Shown: positions 8,446-18,126 of the stretch, in pieces
How positions within the stretch are numbered: the first letter of the stretch is position 1
Layout: the number at the start of each line of letters is the position of its first letter
From: Candidatus Aegiribacteria sp. MLS_C
GTDB lineage: Bacteria > Fermentibacterota > Fermentibacteria > Fermentibacterales > JCC-6
DNA: 64,000 nucleotides
Reading direction: 5' to 3'
Assembly: GCA_002030045.1 (NCBI GenBank)
Contig: LQBI01000031.1
Span: 1 to 64,000 of the forward strand
Notes under the pieces: model-generated
Told to the model about the DNA's origin: nothing
The model's database searches: none
Seen by the model: the letters and a program-made list of their open reading frames with translations, nothing else
Translations under genes and position numbers: made by a program

Positions 8446-9529
8446 TCCTTGGGAAGACCCCGAGTGCTTCCAGTTAAACCGGTGTTAGGTCTCGCCTGCC
8501 CTGGCGTGTTTCACTTGGTATGGCTCGCTTTAAGGAGTTCACCGGGTACTTCCCGGGAAGAACCTTTCAGCGGGGATAACGACGAAGAGCCTCGCAAGGC
8601 GGGAGAAGATGGGGTCGGCTGCAGGGTGAGCTGCAGCAGTTACTTGACGCTTTATATCTAAGGGAGCAATAAACGTTTGCCGGAAGGTTGCATCCACTCA
8701 AGGAGGGGAGACATGATGAAAACCGGATGTTTGTTCGGTGTTCTCGTCCTGGTTGCGGCGGGTACAGGCTTTGCTGAGGATGGCTCCATCGTCGCGTGGG
8801 GAGCCAACGGTTACGGTCAGTGCGATGTGCCTTCTCCGAACGAGGATTTCGTGGCGGTTACGACGGGGGAGAACCACAACCTCGGGCTGAAGCAAGACGG
8901 CTCCATCGTGGCGTGGGGGAACAACACCCACGGCCAGTGCGATGTGCCTGAACAGAATGAGGGTTTCGTGGCGGTTGCGGGGGGAGGGGTCCACACCCTC
9001 GGCCTGAAATTCATAGATACAGGTATGGAGAACACATCCCCTACAGGTGTTTTTCAAATACTATCAATAGCCCCCAATCCATTCAGCATGAGTTCTTCAA
9101 TTGTGTTCCATTCACCGGGTGTTTCTCAGGTAGGTCTTGAGGTCTACGATACCGCCGGACGCCTGGTCAGGACACAGGACCTCGGCAGCTCTCCGGCAGG
9201 CCAGCATAGCGTCTCCTGGGACGGAAGGGATGCTTCGGGCGCGGAGCTTTCCCCCGGTATCTACTTCATCCGTCTTGTGAGTGCTGAAGAGGAGGTGTCC
9301 GCCAAGGTCGTGATAATGAGATAGGCGGTTACTGAAAACCGGTACACCTTGCTGCGCAGTGTTATTACCCTGATGCTGCGCAGTTTTCACAGAGGGATGG
9401 TTCTTCAGGACGAACCTTCTCACCCGGGGATAACCAGGAGCTTCTCCGGTTGCGGGAATACGAGCTTCCCGTAACTCCGGTCGATCTCGGATAAAGACAG
9501 AACAGAATGGTGGAGGCTGTCCGTGCCGC
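8446..9529 (+). repeat. Duplicated RCC1-gene module, copy 2
   Basis: Near-identical 5' noncoding (tccttgggaagacccc...) and 3' noncoding (aggcggttactgaaaaccggtacaccttgctgcgcag...) to copy 1. Confidence 0.8.
8713..9324 (+). CDS. RCC1-repeat secreted protein with FlgD-like C-terminal tail
   Basis: MMKTGCLFGVLVLVAAGTGFAEDGSIVAWGANGYGQCDVPSPNEDFVAV...; intact frame; same C-terminal tail as copy 1. Confidence 0.85.
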   Translation: MMKTGCLFGVLVLVAAGTGFAEDGSIVAWGANGYGQCDVPSPNEDFVAVTTGENHNLGLKQDGSIVAWGNNTHGQCDVPEQNEGFVAVAGGGVHTLGLKFIDTGMENTSPTGVFQILSIAPNPFSMSSSIVFHSPGVSQVGLEVYDTAGRLVRTQDLGSSPAGQHSVSWDGRDASGAELSPGIYFIRLVSAEEEVSAKVVIMR

Positions 9530-9730
9530 CTTTGATGATGCAGGCTCCCGCGGGGTCGAACATCGACCCGCCGGTCCCTTCGACACCGGTGGCTGCGCCA
9601 GTCATGCTAATTTCGGGCGGCATCTGAATACTCGGAACGGAAGCGTGCGGCGATGGAGCTTGCGGGTTTTCGGAGGAACCTACTTCTTCCGGGTTGCTGC
9701 AGCCCGTTGCCGGATTAGATTTAGGTGTTC
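9356..9730 (-). pseudogene. Remnant of a minus-strand (possibly lipoprotein) gene convergent with the RCC1 gene
   Basis: Minus-strand reading CGTPKSNPATGCSNPEEVGSSENPQ...FDPAGACIIKGGTDSLHHSVLSLSEIDRSYGKLVFPQPEKLLVIPG; its tail GGTDSLYHSVLSVSEIDRSYGNLVFPQPEKLLVIPAEKVYPEETPLCENCAASG* is also present downstream of RCC1 copy 1. Confidence 0.5.
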
Positions 9731-9788
9731 CGCAATTGTGTTATCCGTCATTGCTTTCATGATGGTGCTTACTTGAAAAGGGGTTGAA

Positions 9789-10634
9789 TTGACAACTCTG
9801 ATGCTTCTTGCAGCTGCTGTCTCGGTCCTGGGGAACGGGAACGACGGTTACTTCCACGCACAGGTGGAGACCGGCAGCCCCGTGCCGGGTACGGCCGACA
9901 TATCTCTTACCCTTGACTATACCTTTGAGCCGGAGGGTAAAGCGCTGGGGCTCTACATGATCGAATTGACCGCTCTGTGCGGTGTGAACAACGACGAAGG
10001 AAAGGTTTACGGGTATGAACCTACCGCCGGGGGAGTCAGCTTCGTGATGGACCTCGACCCCGGGAACGCCTCCAGCTGCTTCGGTGTGATCTTCGGGGAT
10101 GAATTTCCAGGACCGGAGCGCTTCTACACGAACGACTGGAGCGGGAACGACCTCTACTACACCACCGACTGGGGTACGAGCTGGAACACCGTCTTCGACC
10201 CCACCTTCGATGAAGGCAGGGGAATGGACTACGACGGCGCATACCTATGGTCCACCTACGGCTACGGGAAGTTAGTCCGTTTCCAGCCGGAGACGACACC
10301 CTTCGATACGCTGATGGTTCCCGAGACCAGCGGGCAGCTCAGCGGACTTGCGGTGTTCCCGTGGGAGGGCGATCTGTGCGTCGCGGTGACTTCCTACGGT
10401 TCCGACGGCGCGTGGTTCTACCTGTGGGACGGCGCGGCACTGGAGTACCTGGGCTTCGGGTCCTTTCCGGTTACCAGCGATACCGCATACGGGCTGGCCT
10501 ACAGCGAGGACCTGGAGACACTCTTCCTGAGTTACGAGGAATACAGCGGGGACTTCTGGATAGCAGCCATGTCCCTGGATATATCAGCTGCCCTGGAGCA
10601 GAGCACCTGGGGGGCCGTCAAGGCCTCGTTCTGA
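9789..10634 (+). CDS. Secreted beta-propeller-like protein with C-terminal LEQSTWGAVKASF motif
   Basis: TTG start; signal-like TTLMLLAAAVSVLG; ends SAALEQSTWGAVKASF*. Confidence 0.75.
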   Translation: MTTLMLLAAAVSVLGNGNDGYFHAQVETGSPVPGTADISLTLDYTFEPEGKALGLYMIELTALCGVNNDEGKVYGYEPTAGGVSFVMDLDPGNASSCFGVIFGDEFPGPERFYTNDWSGNDLYYTTDWGTSWNTVFDPTFDEGRGMDYDGAYLWSTYGYGKLVRFQPETTPFDTLMVPETSGQLSGLAVFPWEGDLCVAVTSYGSDGAWFYLWDGAALEYLGFGSFPVTSDTAYGLAYSEDLETLFLSYEEYSGDFWIAAMSLDISAALEQSTWGAVKASF

Positions 10635-11118
10635 GATAGGATAGCTCTCGATCCGAGAACGGCAACTTTCCAGTTCTCATGGAAGTAGATGTTCCTCGGC
10701 AGGACGCCTGTTGCCCGGTACCTTCCGGTTCCACCTTAAGAGGGCCGCCTTCAGAGGAGCCTATTGGGTGAGTTGGCTGACACCGGCAGACCGCGGGTTC
10801 ATCGCTGGCCTGCAGTTCAGCTATAAGGACGGGAAACGCCGCCGCTCTCGCGGGTCCCGGAACCCGGGATCGGATTCTGACAGTATGGCTGATCCGCCGC
10901 CGGGAGCCACCATGTAGGACCATGCCGTCCGGACTCAGGTCGATGCCCTGCCCGCCAGGCTCATGGAGATATCGGATCCCGTTCACTGCCCCTGACTACC
11001 GGTGAGAATGTACCTGAAATTGCTGCCATCGGAATCCGTCATTTCCTCCGTTCAGGAAAAGAGGTGTGGACGGTGCCGGATTTCGTCCAGGACGGTTCAG
11101 TCTTTGCAGCCGTCCCGT

Positions 11119-11538
11119 CTACAGCGGCAGGAAGTAGTTTATTACGTGGAATACTATCAGCACGGATATGGCCGTGAGCAGCGACATCCCCAGGAACTTC
11201 ATGAGGATGAGAATGCCGGCGGCGAAGATGGGTACGAGAACCAGATAGCCTATGCCGCGGAACAGCAGGAATGTCAGCATTACGCTGATGAAGGAGATTC
11301 CTAGAGAGACATAGAATACTTCCAGGAAATCCGGCTTGGAGCCCCTTCTGGATACGATGTGCATGGCCGCCAGAAGTATGACGGTGTTTATCACTGCCTG
11401 TATGAAGAAACCCAGGAACAAAGTTGTGCCTCCCCTTCCGGCCCGCCTTTCCATATGCCTCAATATAGTAAGAACAGGAGCTTCTTCTGATGGAGCAGCG
11501 GCCGGTTGCTTTCGCGACCTTTCGGGCACGGGTTTCAT
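11119..11538 (-). CDS. Small multi-pass membrane protein
   Basis: MKPVPERSRKQ... then hydrophobic segments TTLFLGFFIQAVINTVILL, FYVSLGISFISVMLTFLLF, YLVLVPIFAAGILILMKFLGMSLLTAISVLIVF. Confidence 0.65.
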   Translation of the reverse strand: MKPVPERSRKQPAAAPSEEAPVLTILRHMERRAGRGGTTLFLGFFIQAVINTVILLAAMHIVSRRGSKPDFLEVFYVSLGISFISVMLTFLLFRGIGYLVLVPIFAAGILILMKFLGMSLLTAISVLIVFHVINYFLPL

Positions 11539-11667
11539 GCCGCGATCCCACTGCCGCGTATGAGATGCCTCTGCAAATGTGATGACGGGTCCGGCCGGAA
11601 TTGACCCCGACCGCCGGAGCTGCCAGATTGGGACTCCGGTGCGGTACGGCCGGGCGGAAGGGGAACG

Positions 11668-12642
11668 ATGCAACTGCTGATGCTCGTACTGCTGGCCGTG
11701 GCGCCTCCAGTGGCTTTCCTGGTATACATCCTGCGCCGCGACCGGGTAGAGCCGGAACCACTGGGCCTGGTTCTGAAAATGCTGTTTCTGGGGTGTCTGT
11801 CGGTAATACCCGCGATGGTGATGGAACTGCTCTTCACGGACCTTCCCCTTTTCAACGGGACCGGGATCGCGGGTTCCGCCCTGAAGTCATTCCTTCTCGT
11901 AGCTCCGGTGGAGGAGGCCGTGAAGCTGCTGACTGTGCTTCTGTTCGTGTGGAGGAACGAGAACTTCGACCAGCGCGGTGATGGAATCGTCTACACAGGG
12001 ACGGTGGCCATAGGCTTCGCCATGGCGGAGAACCTGATGTACGTCCTGGGCAGGGGATGGTTGATAGGGGTTCTTCGTGCAGTGACCTCGATACCCTCGC
12101 ACACCTTCACCGGTGTTCTGATGGGCTGCTTCGTCGGGGCGGCCAAGTTCGCTTCGAACAGGAAAGATCGGGCGCGCTTTCTCGTGACCGGTTTTCTTGT
12201 CGCGTGGCTGTTCCACGGGGCTTACAACACATTCGCCCTTTCGGGGACCGCCGCCGCCCTGCTTGTCGTACCCCTGGTGATCGCCCTCTTCATGCTGGGC
12301 TCCCGTTCCATCAGGAAGAACATGGTCATCTCCGGCGGCAGGGAGAAAGCCGTTCCCGCGGCCCCTGTGAAGGCCGGGGCAGCCAGACGAGCAAGACGAT
12401 GGCACAAAGTGGCGGGCCGGACCCTTCTCGTCCTGTCGGGTATCTTCTGGGTCCTTGTGGGACTGGGTCTTCTCCTTGATGACATGGACAGCCGGGAAGC
12501 CTTTCATGTCATACTTGGCACTATGGTGCTGACGGCGGTACCCTTCTCACTGGGCATCATACTGGAGATCGCCCATCGAAGGCGCGCCCGCAGCATGCGC
12601 GTTGAGGGGGTCTGCGAACGGGATGGCACGTCCTCGGGGTGA
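11668..12642 (+). CDS. prsW: PrsW-family intramembrane metalloprotease
   Basis: APVEEAVKLLTVLL, GIVYTGTVAIGFAMAENLMYV, SIPSHTFTGVLMG, WLFHGAYNTF: PrsW/CPBP-type Glu and His motifs in a multi-TM protein. Confidence 0.85.
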   Translation: MQLLMLVLLAVAPPVAFLVYILRRDRVEPEPLGLVLKMLFLGCLSVIPAMVMELLFTDLPLFNGTGIAGSALKSFLLVAPVEEAVKLLTVLLFVWRNENFDQRGDGIVYTGTVAIGFAMAENLMYVLGRGWLIGVLRAVTSIPSHTFTGVLMGCFVGAAKFASNRKDRARFLVTGFLVAWLFHGAYNTFALSGTAAALLVVPLVIALFMLGSRSIRKNMVISGGREKAVPAAPVKAGAARRARRWHKVAGRTLLVLSGIFWVLVGLGLLLDDMDSREAFHVILGTMVLTAVPFSLGIILEIAHRRRARSMRVEGVCERDGTSSG

Positions 12643-13266
12643 CTACTGCCAGTCCGAGGGGTCGTCCGGCAGCCAGCGGCCGCCACATGTCAGTTCGAGC
12701 CTGCCCGGACGGTAACTGTAATTATCGTCATCATGACTGTAGGATACTTTCACGAAGGTTATGGCGGAGTCACCATCCCAGCGGGCCTCCTGGGGGCCCC
12801 ACGGGACCGAGATGTCCTGGAATTCCAGTTCCAGGCCGTGTGGAGTGATGCGCCAGATCTGGATACCGTTGTCCACGAAAGCGGCCATTATGTCCATCAT
12901 CGAGCAGAGCAGCCGTGTTCCGTCCGGGGATACCGCCGGCCCGGAGATGGCGGTACGCATCTCCCCGGTCACCCCGTCCACGAGCTTCCATTCCTCCCAC
13001 TCGTGCCCGACGCGGTGGACGACCCAGAGCCCCCGCTCACCTATTCGGTCAACCAGCCGGTAGCTCGCGTATTCCTCATTGATGCCGGGGTATCTGTTGT
13101 CAACGAAGGAAATCGTGTCACCGCCCACGGTCAGAATGCACAGGGTAGAGGAGTCGGGCCTGAAGACCGTGTTTCCGTAGATTTCCAGCAGCTCCTCCTC
13201 GTGCATCGCGGCCGAAGACCCTGTGGCGGCGAAAGCGATGGACAGAGTAATGACCCACATTCTCAA
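12643..13266 (-). CDS. Hypothetical secreted protein
   Basis: Signal MRMWVITLSIAFAATGSSAA; SPDGTRLL-type propeller-like strand. Confidence 0.65.
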   Translation of the reverse strand: MRMWVITLSIAFAATGSSAAMHEEELLEIYGNTVFRPDSSTLCILTVGGDTISFVDNRYPGINEEYASYRLVDRIGERGLWVVHRVGHEWEEWKLVDGVTGEMRTAISGPAVSPDGTRLLCSMMDIMAAFVDNGIQIWRITPHGLELEFQDISVPWGPQEARWDGDSAITFVKVSYSHDDDNYSYRPGRLELTCGGRWLPDDPSDWQ

Positions 13267-13412
13267 GATTGTCTCCCCTCTGCTGCAGCGGGTTGCCGCT
13301 GTACCACCTGACGATAACCACCGGAGCGGAACCGGTCAAAAACCGCTTCGGCGAGGTTTAGCCCTGGAAGAAATACCGTCCGGCTGGCATGCAGCGCGGC
13401 GGAGGGTGAGCA

Positions 13413-13522
13413 CGCGGAGGGGTTACGATCCGCAGCTTAGCGATCCCGGTCCCGGGCTGTACTTCTGCCGCATGAGGGCGGAATCGTTTTCGTCCACGGA
13501 GAGGTTCGTGGTCGTAAGGTAG
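13413..13522 (+). pseudogene. Orphan C-terminal sorting-tail fragment
   Basis: ...DPGPGLYFCRMRAESFSSTERFVVVR* matches the end of a FlgD-like tail (SPGxYFxRxxxxxxxxxxxxVVxR) with no complete gene upstream. Confidence 0.5.
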
Positions 13523-13610
13523 TACGGAAGAAGATCGCGGGAGTTACTTCATACGGCAACTAACTCTGGAGGTCAGCCCTGTGGGTGCTCCCCGCTCGGG
13601 TCTGTACGCT

Positions 13611-14267
13611 CTACAGAACCTGGTAGTTCTCCAGTGATATCTCGGCGTACTGGGACTCCCCGTCGCTGAGGACCTCGTAGACGATACCGACTCCCCTGTA
13701 CAGGTAGGTGTCCCAGTCGTAGTTCTTCACGGGATCGGTCTCGGTCTCCCTTATGATGGCGCAGTCCCCGAAGTTACCCGCGGGGACCGATGCGGAGGCG
13801 TCCAGGCTGGTCACCTCGTACATGACGGTGGAGCCCGGGGACTCGTACCAGGTGTCGCCCAGGGTCAGAGGGAACCGGGCTATAAGCTCGTAGTCCGTGG
13901 AGACGGTGTCCGCGTACCTCTGCATCTCGTCGTCGGTCTCCCTGAGGTAGACGAACAGGGTGTCCCAGGTTTCCCAGGTGGTGTCCGGAGTGGTGTTGAC
14001 CAGGTTCATGATGGTCCTGAACTCGTAGACCTGGAAACCGCCCTGGTGTTCCAGGAGGGCGGTGACGTGCCGGGCGAAGGAGCCGCTCCAGTCCACCGTG
14101 TCGCCGTACATGGTTATCCAGTAGCCCTCCATGGTGGAGTACCACCAGTTGCCTACGGTGAGGGGCATCCAGTCGGCTGGCTCGGTGGGTCCGGCGGGAT
14201 CGGACCCGCATGCGGCCAGGCCGATGCTGAGCGCCAGTATGGCTGCGGATACGTAAAGGCGGCTCAT
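13611..14267 (-). CDS. Putative lipoprotein
   Basis: MSRLYVSAAILALSIGLAACGSDPAGPTEPADW lipobox. Confidence 0.8.
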   Translation of the reverse strand: MSRLYVSAAILALSIGLAACGSDPAGPTEPADWMPLTVGNWWYSTMEGYWITMYGDTVDWSGSFARHVTALLEHQGGFQVYEFRTIMNLVNTTPDTTWETWDTLFVYLRETDDEMQRYADTVSTDYELIARFPLTLGDTWYESPGSTVMYEVTSLDASASVPAGNFGDCAIIRETETDPVKNYDWDTYLYRGVGIVYEVLSDGESQYAEISLENYQVL

Positions 14268-14469
14268 TCCGTTTGACTCCTTTGCTGGTTCTGGAGAGCA
14301 CCTGTCGAATACCGAAGCAGATGATGTTTAAACCGGTGGATTTATTAACGGTCTTTCTTACCGGGTCAAACCGTCATGGAGCCGGACGGTTGGCTGCAGG
14401 TGTGTATCGCTCTTCCGGTGTCGGCTTTTATGTTCGGTGATCAGGCATTCCAAGGCAGGAGGGGAATGC

Positions 14470-15121
14470 ATGGCCAGGATAAAGAAGATCATCTACAAGT
14501 TCATGACCGACAGCAGGGACAAGGAGCACACCTGCATAGGGTGCGGGAAGAAGTACGGCTACAGGATGACCAGGAAGGGCAAGTTCACCGATCTCAACTC
14601 GACACTCTCCGACATGGACCCTCTGTTCGACGATGACTGCGACCTGGTGCCCTGCCCCCACTGCGGTCTGTACCAGGCCGAGATGGTGGAGAAGATGCGC
14701 ATGGGGGAAGAGGGGATAGACCCGACCGGTCTGCCCTTCGTTTTCACCCTCTGGGCCGGGATATTCATCATCTTCCTCAGCTTCGGGAAACTTGCCGCGC
14801 TCATCGGGGCGGTCTGGCTAGGCATGGTGCTCTTCACGGCGTTCTTCCTCCTGCGGAACGTGAACATGGATCCAAACTCGGGAATGGAACGGACCGAGAG
14901 GGGCATGCCGGTGCCGGGAGGGGAAGGGCAGCGCTCTTCGCCGTGATGCTCTTCATGTGGACGATGACCGGGACGGGGAGCGCCATCCTCAGGCTCCTGG
15001 CGATGGTAGCCAGCACCGTGTTCCTGTTCGTCTCCGGCCTTAAGTTCAGTGCCGCCGCCGGCTGCGGGCACTTCCCCAGGTCCTGGAGGCGCTGAGGGAG
15101 AAGGTCCGGTCGCTGGCCTGA
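14470..15121 (+). pseudogene. Zinc-ribbon multi-TM protein with two apparent frameshifts
   Basis: HTCIGCGKKYGYRM...CPHCGLYQAEM; TMs FVFTLWAGIFIIFL and AALIGAVWLGMVLFTAFFLL; after about 14925 TM coding continues in another frame (GRAALFAVMLFMWTMTGTGSAILRLLAMVASTVFLFVSGLKFSAAAGCGHF), then another frame again at about 15075 (PQVLEALREKVRSLA*). Confidence 0.65.
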
Positions 15122-15243
15122 TCGGGGGGCAGGGAGAACCGGCTGCGTTCCGCCGTGGTCTTCGAAGAACCCGATGTGCATAATAGCGTATTCGCAGGGG
15201 GAACGGCCCTAACAGGGTCAGTTGATCAAGAAAGGGGTCAGGA

Positions 15244-16899
15244 ATGTCAAGGAAGGTCTTTGTGTTTTCGGCCGTCCTTATCGTCCTTATGGCGGTATCG
15301 TGCGGCAGCGATCCGACATCTCCGGGAACATGGGTGATGGACGTGGCCGGTGTCTGGCAGGGCACATGGCAGAGCGATGTCTATCCCACCAGCGGTTCGG
15401 TCTCCGCGGAGTTCACTCAGGACGGTTCGAACATAAGCGGCACCATAGACATACCCGAGATCGGGTTCGACGACGTCCAGCTGACCGGCACAATCACCGA
15501 GAACAGCCTGGCTTTCGGTGACATAAACGAGACCATACAGTTCAGCGGAACCGTAGCAGCCGATACGGCATCCGCCTCCGGGAGCTATGCGAACCCCGGT
15601 GCGGACGACCAGGGGACCTGGACCATGGAACGGGTGTCCGGTTCGGGAATAATCCTGGCTGATTCCATTGCCATACCCTTCCAGTTCATGTTCGCGACAG
15701 ACATGGCGTTCGCGGGTTCACGGTTCTGGATGCCCGGACCCTCCTCGCACATCTACAGCGTCGGATCTGCCACCGGAGCAATCGACTCCATCGTGGCGCC
15801 TGGAGATCACCTCTCCGGGATCACCTGGGACGGCAACGACCTCATCGTCGCCGACGGGACCATGGGGACCGGGAAGATGTTCAGGATGGACATCGAGTCT
15901 CCCTCGGTGCTGATGGCACCGGGCGAGTCGGCGGCGGAGGGCCTGGCCTTCGACGGCACGGACCTCTGGTGCCTGGACTGGTCGGCAGTCTGCATCTATC
16001 GGATGGACATGGACGGCACGGTCCTTGGATCGTTCCCCTGCATGGGAGACATTCCACAGGGCCTGGCCTTCGACGGCACGGACCTCTGGTACAGTTCCTT
16101 CAGCAGCGGTTCCGGTTCCACCGACATCTACCAGGTAGATACCGACGGGAACCTCATCTCATCCTTCGAGGCACCATCGTTCATGTCCGGGGGGCTGACC
16201 CATGACGGCCAGTCGATATGGTACTGCGACGGCGGAAGCGACATCATCTACGAGCTGGATCATTCCGGCGCGGTGCTTTCCTCCTTCGGCTGCCCCGACG
16301 GCGGGAGGGAACTTGCCTGGGACGGCACCAACCTCTGGCTGGCCTGCACCGACCAGGTCTCGGCGTCATGGTTATACTGCATCGATACATCGGGGAACGT
16401 GTTGGATTCTTTCGAAGGTCCGGGGGAGAGCTCCTGCGGTCTGGCCTTCGATGGATCCCATCTGTGGAACGCGGACACAAAGACCGATCGCATATACAGG
16501 CTGAATACCGACGGGGATAATTTCCTGCAGCTCCCCCCCTTCGAATTCGACTACCTCGCCTTCGACGGGACACTGTTCTGGGCCGACGATAACGGCCAGT
16601 CGCAGATCTCGGGCTTCGACGAGGACGGTACGGTATCCGTGACATTCCCCTACCCCTGCGACGAGGTGGGGGGACTCGAATGGATGGACGGCTCCCTCTG
16701 GGTCTTCGAGAACGAGATGTCCGCACTCTCCTCTGCCTACAGGCTGAACACGGACGGTTCCGTGATCGAGGAGTACGAAGCCATGGGCTACCTTCCGGAA
16801 CCCCTTGGAATGGCTTCCGACGGAAGCAGCCTGTGGTACCTGGGCCGAAGCCCGCTAAGCCCGGGCAACTGGATCTACAGGACGGTCCTGATGGACTGA
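15244..16899 (+). CDS. Lipoprotein with C-terminal beta-propeller-like repeats
   Basis: MSRKVFVFSAVLIVLMAVSCGSDPTSP lipobox; repeated GLAFDGTDLW / LAWDGTNLW / GLAFDGSHLW blades. Confidence 0.8.
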   Translation: MSRKVFVFSAVLIVLMAVSCGSDPTSPGTWVMDVAGVWQGTWQSDVYPTSGSVSAEFTQDGSNISGTIDIPEIGFDDVQLTGTITENSLAFGDINETIQFSGTVAADTASASGSYANPGADDQGTWTMERVSGSGIILADSIAIPFQFMFATDMAFAGSRFWMPGPSSHIYSVGSATGAIDSIVAPGDHLSGITWDGNDLIVADGTMGTGKMFRMDIESPSVLMAPGESAAEGLAFDGTDLWCLDWSAVCIYRMDMDGTVLGSFPCMGDIPQGLAFDGTDLWYSSFSSGSGSTDIYQVDTDGNLISSFEAPSFMSGGLTHDGQSIWYCDGGSDIIYELDHSGAVLSSFGCPDGGRELAWDGTNLWLACTDQVSASWLYCIDTSGNVLDSFEGPGESSCGLAFDGSHLWNADTKTDRIYRLNTDGDNFLQLPPFEFDYLAFDGTLFWADDNGQSQISGFDEDGTVSVTFPYPCDEVGGLEWMDGSLWVFENEMSALSSAYRLNTDGSVIEEYEAMGYLPEPLGMASDGSSLWYLGRSPLSPGNWIYRTVLMD

Positions 16900-17075
16900 A
16901 CCGACGGTGATCGGGCATCTCCTGTCGTCTTCGGGGATAGCAGCCCTGTGCCGGACGGATGGAGGCGGTGCAGGTCATGGTTGTCCCCCTGGCCCGGCAG
17001 GGAAGGACCCGGGGTCTTTTCCGCGGGTAAGCGTTCTTTTATGGTACAATGGAAATAACCTAAGGAGGTTCTGCC

Positions 17076-17939
17076 ATGAGATATCTCACGATCTTGCTGC
17101 TTGCAGCTTTTACAGTGTTCGCCCACGATCCCGATGCGGGCCCCGATCCCGGCGGTCTGCAGTACTCGCAGGCCGGGTCCGACGACTGGACCATCGTCCT
17201 CACTTCACAGAACGTGTTCCCGCTGGACTTCGGTGCCAATCTCAGGGGCTGCGACTACGCCGACGGCTGGGGGGAGCTTCTGGTGTCGGATTACGGGACG
17301 GACTCGATATACTCTGTGGACCCGACCACCGGCACGATGGAATACGGGCTGCCATGCCCTCCGGAGATACCGAACGTCCTTGGGATCTGCCTCTATTTCA
17401 CCTCCGAGAACAACCTGCTGGTAAACGACTGGATGGACGTCATGGACATCTGGCGGTTCGGTTCGACCACGGGATGGCAGTACATGTTCGGTAATCCATG
17501 CCCCGAACCCAGGGGTATGGACATCGACGACGCCCAGACCGTATGGGAAATAGACGCGAACAGCCACGTACTGTACCATTTCGACCTGTCGGGGAACATC
17601 ATCGACTCCTTTGCGCTGACCGAGCTGCCCTCCTCTTTCGCCTGCGGCTGCAGCGTCTTCCCCTTCAACGGGCAGATCGGCATCGTCATAGGCGGATACT
17701 CCTACGCCGACTTCTACTTCTACCTGTACGACGGCAGCAGCCTGGAGTACATGAACTCCGCGCCGGTGCCACAGGCCATAAACAGCAGCTACGGCATAAG
17801 CTGGAGCTGCGATACCGGCAGCTTCTTCTGGGTCTACACGGATTCTGCCGGCGACTACAACCTGTGCGAGTTCACCGCGGACATACAGGAGCTTGCCCTG
17901 GAGCAGTCCACCTGGGGCGGGATCAAGAGCGTCTTCTGA
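17076..17939 (+). CDS. Secreted beta-propeller-like protein with C-terminal LEQSTWGGIKSVF motif
   Basis: Signal MRYLTILLLAAFTVFA; SD aaggaggttctgcc; ends ELALEQSTWGGIKSVF*. Confidence 0.85.
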   Translation: MRYLTILLLAAFTVFAHDPDAGPDPGGLQYSQAGSDDWTIVLTSQNVFPLDFGANLRGCDYADGWGELLVSDYGTDSIYSVDPTTGTMEYGLPCPPEIPNVLGICLYFTSENNLLVNDWMDVMDIWRFGSTTGWQYMFGNPCPEPRGMDIDDAQTVWEIDANSHVLYHFDLSGNIIDSFALTELPSSFACGCSVFPFNGQIGIVIGGYSYADFYFYLYDGSSLEYMNSAPVPQAINSSYGISWSCDTGSFFWVYTDSAGDYNLCEFTADIQELALEQSTWGGIKSVF

Positions 17940-17961
17940 TACTCAGTCACGGCCGAGGAAT

Positions 17962-17994
17962 GGGGGGGGGGGGGGCGGCGCCCCCCCCCCCGCC
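17962..17994 (+). repeat. G14/C11 homopolymer inverted repeat
   Basis: Fourteen G, CGGCG, eleven C, GCC: perfect 11-bp G:C stem. Confidence 0.85.
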
Positions 17995-18126
17995 ATTATT
18001 TACGCGGATCATCCTGTCAGGGACCGCCTGCTGTCCCGGCGTCCTTTGATCGAACCATCGGTACCGAAGGTTGTATATTCGAGAACGATTATGTCATTGG
18101 AACCTGAAGAGCAGGACGAGGTGGCC

